Positions 10,146 through 21,284 of a stretch of DNA of 64,000 nt are shown here, piece by piece; the first letter of the stretch is position 1; each line of letters starts with the position of its first letter. The notes beneath the pieces were generated by a model, which worked only from the letters and a program-made list of their open reading frames with translations, searched no databases and had not been told where the DNA came from. Both the position numbers and the translations under genes were made by a program. Location of the stretch: assembly GCA_015847255.1 (NCBI GenBank), contig JADLZK010010444.1:186001-250000 (forward strand), written 5' to 3'. Source of the DNA: Hyparrhenia diplandra (taxonomy: Eukaryota > Streptophyta > Magnoliopsida > Poales > Poaceae).

Positions 10146-10290
10146 TTGGCTGCACACCCATATGTGCTAAACTTTAACCTTTATATCCAAACATCAAAAG
10201 GGACTAAACTTTAGCTCTTCATTTGAGGGTTCTAATTTCTAAACTATACCCCTAAAGTTTAGCACCATGCATCCAAAACAGGCCACACTA
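10088..10290. repeat. ctaaacttta repeats with a (CA)n microsatellite
   Basis: A (CA)n tract of about 15 units at 10115-10144 lies inside a stretch with recurring ctaaacttta in both orientations and ends in gcatccaaaacaggcc. This combination is typical of hAT-type MITEs of grasses, but a matching left terminus was not found. Confidence 0.55.
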
Positions 10291-11759
10291 TCCATAAAAA
10301 TCATGGGTTGGGACTGCGCTTAGTATCTCATAAACAAAACATCACGGCTTTGTACAGGTTATGGAGCTTAAAATCCTGGAGCGCATAGTAGATGGAAGGG
10401 AGCAACCAAAGTATCTAGATTTTTCACTTCTACAGCACATCACGGGCTATTTCTCTAAGAAGAGAATAATTGGTGCTGGTGGATGTGGAAAGGTTTACCA
10501 GGTGATTTTTTTTTTTTTTTTTTTGGCACCAACCCTTCATGTTTCCTAACTACATAGAATGCTCATGGCCGTGCTCACAAGAGATGTTTAAACAGGGCGC
10601 CGTTTCAAACGGGGTTTCTGTTGCTGTGAAGAGGCTTTCCGATAGCTCCACAATTAAAGACAAGATGTTTGATCGGGAGGCTAGTAATTTGCTCAAGGTT
10701 AATCACCAAAATATAGTACGGCTTCTGGGTTACTGTTCTTTAACTGAGGAACATTGGATAACATTGAAGACAGGACGTAGAAAGGTGGAGATAAGGGAAA
10801 GATTGCTATGCTTGGAATACATAAAAAACAAGAAAACAAAAGCCTTGATAGCCATCTTACAGGTACAATTTGTTTTCACATAATGTCAGCTCTTCCAAAT
10901 CATATCATAAAAAAGACGAAATTAGGAGTGTATAGAGAGAGGCAAAACTAAAAGGAGTGAAGTCTCTCAGAACGACCTATTCTTGAATTTTGAAAACCTG
11001 ATCGATAAGTAGTGGCTGTCAAATATTCTTCTCTTTGTTTAATTCCATATGATCCAATGAAAAAACACCATAAAACTGCATTTCCGTATGCTCTGTGTTT
11101 CCTTTAACTCACCATCTTCCCTGATTCTATATTCTACCTTTTAGTTAGTCAGACTTAACACATAAAAATGGTCAATGTTTTGGCATATGCACATAGCATG
11201 GTTAAACAAAATATTTTATTATTTTCAGCTTCTAAAGGACTCTTGATTTCTCATATGCTTCTGCAGATGAGCTGAGGGGACTTGAATGGCAGACACGTTA
11301 TGAAATTATTGTGGGGATTTGCAAGGGTTTGCTTTACCTTCACAATGAGGATATCATCCACATGGATCTCAAACCTGCCAACATACTTCTAGATGATTTC
11401 ATGGTGCCAAAAATCACAGATTTGGGTCTGGCAAGACATGAGAATGATTATTCACAAACTTCTACCGCATCACGTCGTGTATCACTGTAAGCTACTCATT
11501 TAAACAATTCATTGTTGTTTCTGGCATTTACTCTTTTAGCAGTTCTTTATGCCATAGTGTCACTATGTGCTGTTACCATGCAGGGGATATTGTGCTCCAG
11601 AATACCTTTCCAAAGGTGAATGGTCAAAAAAGTCAGACATATATAGTTTGGGCGTACCATAATCATACAGCTTGTGACAGGAAGGAACGAGCTTCACAAG
11701 CCCAAAACTATTACAAAAGTAAGTAACATGCTCTGTGTGTATATACTTCTATTTGTGTA

Positions 11760-12559
11760 TCATGGGGCCTGTTTGGTTAGATTTAGCCTGGTTAAGATTT
11801 ATCCATGGCCAGATAGGACCAGGCTGCATTAGTACATGATCTCCATGTTTGGTCTGGTGGCTTAGGCTGGCCTCTTCTGGGAAGCTCATGTTTGGTTACC
11901 TGGTTTGTATTGTGTCTGATCACCTTCTCTTCGTTCTTCTTGAGTGTAACCCAATCAGCAGCTCACACCGTTCAACGTGCAGCTTCAATTCATGCTCGAC
12001 ACGTACTCCTCAAAGCACAGGGTAATAACCGCATCGTTCTAGGCGTACGGCACCATCTAGCACCTCGTGCATCACAACTTACTCGCGAAACACTGCACTC
12101 GTCGCCTGAAGCTGTTCGTGCCCGCGTGCTGCTGGATGTGCTGCTTCCTAGTCCAATTTCCTCACGTTGCTTCAATTTCGCCATCAGATTTTCCTTATCT
12201 GACCCAATTTAATTAATCCAATTTGATATGAGGCAAAAAATTTGCCTCTGAACCAATTTACCCAATCCAATTTGATGTGAAGCTGGGTGCTTATCTAACT
12301 TCCAATCCGATTTCTACAGTCCAGTTTCATCCCGATAAGGGACCATATAGGGCCCTTTACACATGGATTTGTTTGTTTTGAGTACAGGAAAATTGGTGAA
12401 CTATTAACTGCGCTCGTTAATAGTGTCATACATACTAGTTAATTAATCCTATAGCTAATGTTCTCTCTGTTCTTAAGACGGGCATATTGATATTCACATC
12501 ACTTGCACTAATTTTTTTTTTAGTAATCAAAATCAAATGGTTTTGTGATATGGCAGCAG
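11760..12559 (+). other. Long intron of kinase copy 2, probable inserted repeat
   Basis: Between the helix-F exon and the C-lobe exon. From about 11764 (ggggcctgtttggttag) to about 12360 (ccatatagggccc) composition changes and there is no coding similarity. ggcctgtttgg is a common end of hAT-like grass MITEs, but no clean terminal pair or target duplication was found. Confidence 0.4.
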
Positions 12560-12742
12560 GTACTTCGGAAATGGAGGCACAGGTGGACTAAATCGAAACA
12601 TCCACCCTTGGGTTATCAACAAGTGACAAAATGCCTCGGGTTGGCGCAAGACTGCATGCAACATGACCCAAGCAGCAGACCTGACATGTTAGATATAATA
12701 GCCGAGCTCAACAAAAACGACAGCATGGCAGACCAATTCCTG

Positions 12743-12817
12743 GTAAGCTCACATATGTGCTCCTTGAACCTAAAGTGCACTATAAACTTTGACAAACTTT
12801 GGTATTTTCTCTATCAG
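12743..12817 (+). other. 75-nt stop-free intron between kinase and MSP exons
   Basis: Starts gtaagc and ends ctatcag. Its length is a multiple of three and it contains no in-frame stop, so both the spliced and the retained form keep the kinase C-lobe and the MSP domain in one frame (open from 12545 through 13228). Confidence 0.7.
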
Positions 12818-13228
12818 TGCTTGGAAGATATGCTTGGGGTTGAGCCACTGGAAATACATTTTCCCTATGAACATGACCAGCGCACATTGCAGACGATAGA
12901 ACTGTCAAACGATACAGATGACTACTTTGCCTTCATCATAAAGACAAGCCTACGCCGCTTACACGCAGAGCCAGAAAAAGGCATTGTCCCACCACAATCC
13001 AAGTGCTGCATCACTGTAACAATGTTGCAATTGCAATCGCAGGTCGTCTTTGCACTGCCAAATAATCGCTACAAGGAGGAGATTACCGTGCTGAGCACAA
13101 GAGTAGATGGAGGTCTCGCTGTTGTGGATATAAAAAAAGACATGTTCATTGAGAAGGATGGTAAAGTGGTTGATGAGGTGAATGTGATGGTTGTTCTTGG
13201 CAAGCCACCATTAGCAGAAGAATCCTGA
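12818..13228 (+). other. MSP (major sperm protein / VAP-like) domain exon
   Basis: Encodes VEPLEIHFPYE, then IELSNDTDDYFAFIIKTS and GIVPPQSKCCITVTM, the classic order of MSP beta-strands (L.(I/F).F...L...(I/L).L.N.(S/T)...(V/I)A(F)K(V/I)KT ... P..G.(I/V).P...). The tail (KEEITVLSTRVDGG..., about 65 residues) is less typical. MSP domains in VAPs bind FFAT motifs and usually sit in ER contact proteins; here the domain is fused behind a kinase. Confidence 0.8.
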
Positions 13229-14107
13229 ATAAGATTTTCTAGATTATCAAGAGGAAACGGATTCATCTGGAGAGACGCGCATATGTATGCATGTGACATT
13301 TGTCACCGGATGATTACTATTATAGTGTGTGTTTCTTTTTTGTGATATTGAAACACTTGATCGAAGGAGTGCTGTAGGTTCACTTGGCACGTTTAATTGG
13401 ACAGTGTTGGCAAGAAAGTGTGTGATGACAATTTCATGCCAAAAATGTTTTGCATCCTAGCAAGGTAATTAATAATGGAGAAAATAAGCTTTGTTTGTGA
13501 ATTGTTCTAGATTAAATCTTATTCTCTGGGATCATCGATCTAGAGCTGCATACTTTCAATTTGGGCGCGAACCACAATTTTCATCTGTATGTTTCCTCAA
13601 CGGCCCAAACTATATCCATATGCTTTTTTCCATCTCTTGTTACTGCAGCTTAATGCAAAGTATGCTGTTTAAAAAGATAAAAATAAACTTTGGACGTTGT
13701 GTTTTCCTAAAAAACGAAAAGAAAAGAGAAGTTATAGGTCAAGTCAAATCCCCTCCTCACTCAGTTGACCAAAGTTAACTTGAGTTCTTCAATCCACCAC
13801 CGGCTACAAATCCACCACAGTGAGGGTCCACGTTATTCGGAGTAAAAAAAAAGATTCACTGTCTAAGACTATCTGCACTCACATCCCTTTATTTCCTTCT
13901 CCTGGTGGGATTCCCTCATCTATACCACTTTCTACCCGAACTCATCCATCATTTATATCTCTACTCTATACCACTACCATCAGTAGGGTACACCTATAAT
14001 TTTATCTAAATATACCCATATGAGATCTTGTTTTGAACGATTTATTAAAATGAATTCAATGGTGTAATTAGAATTTTATTTAGTATTTTAGTTTGTAGGT
14101 TATAACA
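13229..14107. other. Intergenic, no gene seen
   Basis: 3' flank of kinase copy 2 and AT-rich intergenic DNA. 13866-14000 (actatctgcactcacatccc... ataccactttct...) recurs in diverged form at 14436-14530, so the Stowaway at 14108 may lie inside an older repeat. Confidence 0.5.
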
Positions 14108-14254
14108 CTCCCTCTGTTTCAAATTGTAGTTCACTTTGGCTTTTCTAGATACATTGATTTTGTATTGCACCTAGTTATACACTATGTCTAGATACATAAT
14201 AAAATCAATGTATCTAGAAAAGCCAAAGTGAACTACAATTTGGAACAGAGGGAG
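14108..14254. mobile_element. Stowaway MITE, near-perfect hairpin
   Basis: 147 bp whose two arms of roughly 55 bp (starting CTCCCTCTGTT(T/C)CAAATTG) are nearly perfect complements, leaving a short loop around 14165-14200. Right flank is TA (14255-14256); the left flank is CA where TA is expected. No coding content. Confidence 0.9.
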
Positions 14255-15930
14255 TATTATTTTAGTCACCTAAAACAGTGGGTCCGTGCTGCATGCATGC
14301 ACCTCTCTCCTCTCTCTCTCCTGTTGAATGCATGGGCACGCGTGTACCAGAGGACCTGCATCCCGCTGAATATACCCTCAACGACAGCCCGCACTCGTGA
14401 TCCTTTAAATGCATCCTTTATCCGTTCTAGTCATTGAGATTATCTCCTATATACCACTTTCTTCCGCACTCATCCATCCTCTATATCTCATCTTTATATC
14501 CTAGTCATCGACATTTTCTACTCAAATCAACTCTACCCACTCACTGACTAGTGGCACTGTACCCGTCCCCGTCGGTCCCCCTCTCCCCTAGGACCGACGC
14601 CCACTTCTCCCTCCTCTCTCCCTCTCTCTCTCTCCCACCGGCACGACGCCCCTCTCTGCCGGTCCAGCTCACGCGCGGCTCCAGCCCGGCGGAGTTGCGC
14701 CAAGAACCGGCGATCCCGACTCTCGGGCCCACGACGCAGGCGTAAGGCGCAGCCATGCGCCTCGGTGGCGCAGTGGTGAGGACGAGCCCGGCCATGGCGC
14801 TCCCGGGTCGGCTACGTGCAATGAGGGCGAGCTCGCGGTGGTAGACCTCGTCATGCGCATGACCATCCATGGAGCTCCGCCGTCGGCCGCAGTGGCAGGT
14901 TCGGTGAGCTCCCCGACCATGGCGCTTCCTCCCCCCCTCTCTCTCTCTCTCTCTACCCGTTCGCAGCCAGTGTTGCCTCAGTCTACTCTACTCCCCACGC
15001 CAGGCCCCATGCCCACATCGGGCGGATTCCGGACGCACGGTATCTCGCAAGGAATACCAGAGCACCAAGGTTACAGGGAGCCTTCGAGGACCCCCGCTGT
15101 AGGGGGTTTTGGTCCGATAACGCCCACCCATCCATGATACATTTACCGTGTCCGGTCGCGGTAGTAGTCTGTGCATTTGTGCATTTGTGCCGCTATCATG
15201 CTCACTCGCAGGCCGCCCTGGCCACCTGCTCACGCGTCGACCACCTCACTTGCTCCCTCGACGACATCGCCACCTGCTCCCATCCAACTCACCTTCTCCC
15301 TTGACGCCCTCCTCTCCCCCAAAATCGGCACTCCCTAGCATCGAGCCCACAGCAAGAACGCTGGCGACCTGAGCTACTCGCTGGCCAGCACAGTCACTGG
15401 CCAAATCCACACCTACAGATGCATCTTCCATCCACCTCACCTGCTCCCTCGACGGCCACCCCACATCCCACCTGCTCCTTGGCGTCGCGCCCACAGCAAC
15501 AACAGCGACGCCCCGATCTACTCGCCGGCCATTACAGTCCCGAGCTACGCGTCGGGCTGAGGTACTCGCTGGCTCAAGCTATTCGCTGGCCCAAGCTACT
15601 CGACGACCCGAGCTACTCACCGGCTGCTGCAGCTGCTTCCTCGCCGGCGACCCCCAGGTGCTCCCTCGTCCCACCGAGCTCAGCTACTCCCTCGCCCCAC
15701 CTCGACCAGCAAGCTTGCGTACATGGCTAGCACACCTTCATTGGCAGGTGCCCAGAGCTATATTGAGGGCCACCCCACCAGCAAGCTCTAGCGATGGCTA
15801 TGGCAGAAGGCTAAGGCTAATAAGTTCGACAAAGGTATTGCATCTTTATCTATAAAAATGTCTAGACAAAGGTTCACCGCCCTACCATGTCCAATTTTAA
15901 TCTTTTTGGCACCTAAACTTGTGCAGGTCA
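14255..15930. other. GC-rich stretch with CT runs and short tandem repeats, no clear gene
   Basis: 14540-15730 is GC- and C-rich with (CT)n runs at about 14615-14635 and 14937-14955. 15370-15660 holds imperfect repeats of GAGCTACTCGCTGGCC. Open frames of up to about 110 codons on both strands are a by-product of composition (Pro/Ser/Arg-rich, no domain). It may be the 5' flank of the CACTA relic that follows. Confidence 0.4.
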
Positions 15931-16530
15931 ACATGGATAGAAGCTGGATTTATAATAGTCCTTTTTTGCCATAGTTTTTGAATGGTGCTCAACGATTCAT
16001 GGAACATGTCAAAGGTAGATATAGTGCAGATGAGAAGATCAAGTGCCCATGCCGAAAATGCTTGAACCAGAAAGAGAAAAGTCAAGATGATGTACAAACT
16101 CAATGGTATGTCTAGGTGCTATACTAGGTGGTTTCAGCATGGAGAGGATTGTGGTAGACAAGATGAAGATGAAGAACATGTTGTTGCACCGGAGGATTTG
16201 TCTTGGGATGGAAATGAGCAGGCACCACTTGATATGGAAGGATAAGCTGATCATGTCTTAGATGACGATGCAAGGGGAGTTTAGGGGTTGATTCAAGATT
16301 TGCATGATGCAGCAAGCCATGGCTTTGGGTGGTAACTTATATAAGCAAATCATGGAAAAGGCAAAGCGTGAACTTTATCCAGGTTGCACCGAGGAGTCTA
16401 GGCTATCTTTCATGATTAAACTATTGCATATAAAAGTGTACAATCAGATAACAACATCCGGGTTTGATGCTATGCTTGAGTTTCTTTCTTCGTCTTTGAA
16501 GAATGTGCCTGGACTTCCTTCTTCTTAATA
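15930..16530 (+). pseudogene. CACTA (En/Spm) transposase relic, TNP2 type
   Basis: Reading the plus strand with frameshifts, the N-terminal transposase-associated segment is visible: MDRSWIYNS after 15931, then KCPCRKCLNQKEK near 16037-16080 (Cys pair of the zinc-binding box), DDVQTQ, and later LYPGCTEESRLSFMIKLLHIKVYN (two halves, 16370-16443). These are in the order found in En/Spm TNPD-like transposases. In-frame stops at about 15971 and 16114 and deletions make it non-functional. Catalytic regions are missing. No CACTA termini were found around it. Confidence 0.75.
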
Positions 16531-16699
16531 TAATGAAGCGTTCGAGAAAAAAAAGGTCACACAAACCTAAGCAACTAATACTTTAAGCACCCAGAGAGTA
16601 TCTGCATAATTCTAGTGAGCAAAAGAACAAAGTCAATCTAAGCTTAGTAACAATGCTCAAGTACAAGGTCACACAAACCAATCCCAATATCTCAACTTA

Positions 16700-16893
16700 G
16701 GGTCTCCTATGAGACTAGGGACTAGGGACTAATTTTTAGTCCCATTTAGTCCCTAAATAACCAAACATAAGGACTAGGGACTAATTTTTAGTCCCAATTA
16801 GTCTCAATTTCACTAGACTCTTGGGAGAGGCTATGGACTAATTTTTAGTCCCTATTAGTCTCTAGTCCCTAGTCCCTCCATCCAAACATGCCC
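16700..16893. mobile_element. MITE with ggactagggacta ends
   Basis: Starts gagactagggactagggac and ends with the approximate complement (attagtctctagtccctag...tccctcc), with internal gggactaatttttagtccc palindromes. The right flank ...catccaaacatgccc resembles hAT-type MITE ends of grasses. No coding content. Confidence 0.6.
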
Positions 16894-17467
16894 TTACTTA
16901 ACTACACATGCTATGCAAGGCAAGCACACTACTATACAACACAGGCAAGAAGGTAACTAGCAAGCTCCATAAGCTAACTAATTACAATATCAACTATACA
17001 AGCACGATATATATGAAAGTAAATACTTTGCCACCACCTCTAGTTATACCATATATATCTTAAATCTCGTATTTTTCTATGCACCCATTTTTTTTTTCTT
17101 TTTAGAAAAAAGGATATTCAATCTGGTGGAAATGCTCTAGCTCCTGCAAATGCTTCCAACCGAACCGATCCTTCTTTTAGTTTTGTCTTCTGAAACTGGA
17201 AGACTAGTGATGCAGGAGGCACAAATTTGCCCGAAGATAGAGATGGCATAACCGCCCATGTGCGAAGCAAGTCATGCCGTCAAAATCCGGCAGCAGGTAC
17301 ACATGCATTCATCCTTTTTTTTTATTTTTTGAAGGTACATGTAGAGGCTTGTTGGGCAGGTAGAGGGCATATTTCGCATGAGACCGCCAAGTTTTGGTGT
17401 GGTTATGAAATTCACCCCTTTAGATTCGGGAAGCAAATTGGGTGGGGATAGTCCCCACCACGTCGCA
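16894..17467. other. Intergenic, no gene seen
   Basis: AT-rich to mixed composition, an A/T run near 17090-17110, no domain recognisable in the short frames (for example 17227-17451). Confidence 0.45.
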
Positions 17468-17770
17468 TGCGGACACCCACCCTAAACCCTATATTAAGGC
17501 ATTAATCTTAAACTAAGATTCTAAATTCTATACCCTAAACATTAATATGAACCCTAAACTATATATTAAACTCTTAACCCTAAACTCTATATATTAAGCC
17601 CTCAACCCTAAATCAAATATTAAGTCATTAACCCTAAACCCTATAGTAAACCGTTAACCATAAACTAACACCCCAAATTATATACCCTAAACCTTATATT
17701 TAGTCCTTAACCCTAAACTCTATATTAAGTACTTAACCCTAAACTCTATATTAAGTCATTAACCATAAAG
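17468..17770 (+). repeat. Degenerate array rich in the telomere motif CCCTAAA
   Basis: About 300 bp in which (a)ccctaaac(t/c) or close variants recur every 18-30 bp, separated by tatattaag(t/c)-like spacers. CCCTAAA is the plant telomere repeat, but here it is part of a longer degenerate unit rather than a pure array. Confidence 0.75.
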
Positions 17771-18010
17771 TAAATTTGCATATATAGTTTAGTAAATAAA
17801 CTGATGCATTTGGGTCCGACCGTGCGGACGGCCCCTACCCAATTTATTCCCTTAGATTCGTTAGTGTAAAAAAAACATAATGATGCTAAGTTTTTTTTTT
17901 TTTTATTTATTTTTTTGAAAATTATGAAGCCAAGTTTTAGTGAAGCAAGAGAACAAACAGGGCTTAAATGCATGAAAGCTTGGAAGAATTGAGAGTGACT
18001 AAACTTTTTT

Positions 18011-18172
18011 TTTTAGTACTAGAGACTAATAAAAAAAGTCTCTCTAAAAAGAGTTTTTAGGGACTAATAGAGAAAAAGTCTAAAAAAGTCCCTTCTCGTT
18101 TGGTTTAGTAGGGACTAAAAGGGACTTTTTTAGTCCCAAGGACTAAAAAGTCCCTAAACCAAACAGGCCCTG
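18011..18172. mobile_element. MITE with gggacta / tagtccc ends
   Basis: Composed of gggactaa and its complement in several inverted copies; ends tccctaaaccaaacaggccct. Related in motif to the MITE at 16700 but shorter. Left boundary approximate. Confidence 0.55.
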
Positions 18173-19698
18173 AATCATCTAAACACCGAGCTTAAATTAC
18201 TACATTATATGTTTTGGGAAACATCTACACGCTGCAAAAATTCCTTGCAAAAGATTGTCATCGTGTCGACGTGTTGTAGGTTCAGACTTTCAGAGTACAA
18301 AGTCCTCATAGGCTGTGGCTCGTCAGCTGTTCAGCGATCTCCCAAAGTCCCAATCTCGTGATGCACAGTCTTGCATGTGATCGATGGACTCATGGACAGT
18401 ACAGGCAGTTTTGATACTCGAGTAGGAGTACCTCAACAGTACAGCAGTTGATCGAGTGGATGAATCAGATCGACAGTACAGCTCTGGTTCTGTCGTGCAG
18501 AGAGCTCTGTGACTGTGAGGTCGCTGTCCCGCTCTATCATCCTTTGACTGGAATTCGAATCAAGCGGTTCCAAATTTTCTACCAAAATTGCAAAAAGTTT
18601 GGAGCATCTTGAACTTTATACTCTACAAAAAACGAGACGAAGACAGAAGTTTGACTTGGAGCAATTGAGGTGGACAAGCAGAGAATCCATGTTGCTAGCA
18701 TGAATTCCAAAGCGAAAAGTTATCTCGTACAGACAGTTCTTCAACAGACCACAAAATTACTGCCGCAAGTAGCACAAATAAAATATTGCTCAGGGTCTGA
18801 GGGTCACGATGGTTATCAACTGAATTTGGATAGTTTCAGTGTACCATTGAGGTCTTGTTTGGTTGAACATGCATTGGATTTGATCAGGGTAGAACTTAGT
18901 TTTATTTCTACTCCAATCTATTTTTTTTTGAAGGTCAACGGGGGTGGGGGGGGGCGCTTCCCACCTGAATTTGTATTTATAATGACCCAAAATAGCGCAC
19001 TTGGTAATGTACATTTGATTTACATCGGTGTCACACTCCAATCTATTTCAATACATATATATATATTAAGATAAATACATATCAATTCAAACTAGCCTTG
19101 AGGTGGATAGGTTTCTCTCAGTTGTTTGCCATGGAAAGATGGACACAATATTTATATCAACTGTAAGTACTGAAGAACATTTCTGCAATCATGCAAAACA
19201 AACATATTATTGCTTTTAACCCACACCGACTAAATGTCTTTGTGTACTGGCAACAAGTATGTAGGAATTTCAGATGTAGGTTTCAGTATCAATGCTCTCC
19301 ACTCACTTGTGGTCAGTGAATCCCAGTAGTACATCATCCATGTGGAAACCACCAGAGAATCACGCTCCTCTCTGCAGCCTGCAGCCTTATCTGACGATCT
19401 CTTTGCTCCTCTTTCTCTCTCGCTTTGGAATAAATTTCACACAAGTCATTTAAATAACCACGCAACTAATAGAATTACATTTTCCATTTTCTCTCTTGCC
19501 ACCTTCATGCAGTCCTAAACGAACCTTACATTTCATAACACATCATTGACATGATTACAAAAAAAGTTCAGGAAAAATATATACCAAAGGCAAGTACAAA
19601 TAGCAGTTAAAAGGCACAAAGAGCATGAGACAGCCACACCACAAAACATACAAAGCTCCTGAACCATCGTCTCATATCCCTCCTCCAGACCTCCACGC
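18173..19698. other. Intergenic upstream of the secreted-protein gene
   Basis: No gene recognised. 18670-18900 contains an open frame (MDKQRIHVASMNSK...) without similarity that I know. A G run (18945-18955) and an AT repeat (19055-19065) are present. The last 300 bp would contain the promoter of the gene at 19793. Confidence 0.45.
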
Positions 19699-19707
19699 AT
19701 TATATAG
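19699..19707 (+). promoter_or_regulatory. TATA box of the secreted-protein gene
   Basis: attatatag lies 94 bp before the start codon, giving a predicted start site near 19730 and a leader of about 60 nt that contains no upstream ATG. Confidence 0.6.
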
Positions 19708-19792
19708 ACATCTCCATCAGACGGCTCAGTCCACACTCCACACTTGAGTCGATCAACCTGTTATCAAACTCAAACCAGAGCGATCGAGAGAG

Positions 19793-20158
19793 ATGGCTCG
19801 CCTTCACCACCTGTCTCTCGTCCCCATCTCCGTCCTCCTCCTCCTGCTGCTGCCCATCCTCGCAGCAGCAGCAGCAGCGGAGGAGCCAGACATCAGGATC
19901 AGCGTGCACTACCCGACCGAGGAGGAGTCGCGGTGGCTGGACCGCTGGTCGGAGAAGTACCAGGCGCAGGGCTCCGACTCCGGCTTCGCGGTGCACCCGG
20001 CCACCGCCGAGGAGTCGGCCTACCTGAACAGCATCTTCTCCAACGGCAAGAAGAGAGCCGCGGCAAGTGGTGGTGGTGGCCACGACGGCGGCGCCGCCAC
20101 ACGCGCCGGCTTCGACGGCCACATCGAGTTCGACGACGACGACCATCCGTATGTGTGA
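19793..20158 (+). CDS. Small secreted protein of unknown function, 121 residues
   Basis: Single uninterrupted frame with a suitable start context (agagATGGCT) and a TATA box upstream. Residues 1-29 form a signal peptide: MARLHH, a long Leu/Ile core, then six Ala before EEPD, so cleavage is likely near 27-29 and the protein enters the secretory path. The mature part (about 92 residues) is acidic and lacks cysteines. It holds two ungapped copies of a 13-residue motif 29 residues apart: V38-H39-x-x-T42-x-E44-E45-S46-x-W48-L49-D50 and V67-H68-x-x-T71-x-E73-E74-S75-x-Y77-L78-N79. Then come a Lys/Arg pair (KKR, 86-88), a Gly/Ala linker and a conserved-looking end IEFDDDDHPYV. GC-rich third positions are normal for monocot genes. 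I do not recognise the family. A secreted peptide precursor is possible, with the KKR as processing site, but this is inference. Confidence 0.75.
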   Translation: MARLHHLSLVPISVLLLLLLPILAAAAAAEEPDIRISVHYPTEEESRWLDRWSEKYQAQGSDSGFAVHPATAEESAYLNSIFSNGKKRAAASGGGGHDGGAATRAGFDGHIEFDDDDHPYV

Positions 20159-21284
20159 ATGTTACTGAGTTCGCGTTACATTCTTTTTGCGTCGTCACTT
20201 GCTCACCACTTGTTCACCGTACTGAATTTTTTTCTCTCTTGTGAATTTCGCTTCGTCTGAATCGATGGAGTGCAGTTTTGGTAGAATCGTCGTGGACAAG
20301 GTGCACTCTCGAGCGAGCTCATCCGAGGCGAAGGATGATGATCTGCAGCAGAACCACGAGTCTCACGCCGAGGTATATATGTAGATAATATATATGTTAA
20401 ACCAGCACTGATTTAATTTCATCTTCTTCGGTTGTGTTATTAACTCCTTGATGATGCTTAGTAATATAATCCAACTCTCTTCGCATGCAGTTTGACGACA
20501 TCAAGGATCTTTAGGAGCATCATTGGACTTCAATCTCGAGCCCGTCATGAAGGGAATAATGGAGGATTGCTGGGAGTTCCTATCTCATCAGTATGTTTTA
20601 GTAGCTAGCTAGAGTATGGCGTCGCAGCCAGCAGGGGTCGTTGTCCTCCGAGAAGTTCTTGAAGTGATTCACTAGTAGTATTGTCGTGTGTGCTGTAGTG
20701 CTGTGTACTAGGTAACCTGTTCGGAAGTGTGGTGGTCGCAGCTTTCATTTGCAATAATAACTGTCTTTGTTTCTTGGCTAATATGAATCATGTGCAGAGA
20801 TCTCCTGCAATTTCATTCTTGCAAAAACTAATTCATTTGGTAACTTGTGGAGTTCAGTAAAGTAGAGGGGCGAAATCAAGTAAAGAGCCGCAATGAAACT
20901 GCAAGGAAAAAAGAGAGTACTAACTAGTAGTAACTACATCAAGGAATACTGTTGTACAGGCAAGAAAACAAAAAAAAAAATATAGTGGAGGCCAATGATA
21001 AAAGAACAATGAGTAAAAAAAAATGAAAAGAATTTACCGTGGGGGAGAAAATCCAGCAAATATCACTGAACAACCTTGTACCGTGAAACAAAGAATCTGT
21101 TTCGATTTATACTAACAAATAAACAGAAAATCCATTCAGTTATCAATACACAAATCGGTGGAAAATCCATGTGCAACAAGACTACAACCGACTGCAATGC
21201 AATACTGATCTTGTGCTTGCTTGCCTGCATTGCGTACTTTGCATGTGCCAAGACCAGATGGCCTTGCCATTTGTTGTTCCACTC
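20146..21284 (+). repeat. Tandem duplication, copy 1 (3' flank of the secreted-protein gene)
   Basis: From CCGTATGTGTG, which includes the last codons of the gene, to about 21284. The same order of sequence recurs at 21285-24199. It includes a short frame (ATGGAGTGCAGTTTTGGTAG, 20265 on; about 40 codons) and the likely 3' UTR of the gene. Copy 1 has no insertion. Confidence 0.85.

Larger units (their letters stand above)
10361..13228 (+). pseudogene. Receptor-like cytoplasmic kinase with C-terminal MSP domain, copy 2
   Basis: Exons: 10361-10501 (start; GAGGCGKVYQ glycine loop), about 10595-10861 (VAVKRL with ATP-binding Lys; HQNIVRLLGYC; ERLLCLEYI), 11267-11486 (catalytic HMDLKPANILLDD; DLG instead of DFG), 11584-11718 (GYCAPEYLSKGEWSKKSDIYSLGV), 12560-12742 (C-lobe, HDPSSRPDMLDII) and 12818-13228 (MSP domain, stop 13226-13228). 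Splice sites are consensus GT/AG. Two frame breaks: in the A-rich run near 10830-10845 before SLDSHLT, and a one-base loss near 11657 after YSLGV, which exposes TAA. Catalytic residues are otherwise kept, so loss of function looks recent. The kinase probably phosphorylated a signalling partner while MSP, a VAP-like domain, gave protein-protein or membrane-contact binding. Tandem with copy 1. Confidence 0.82.
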
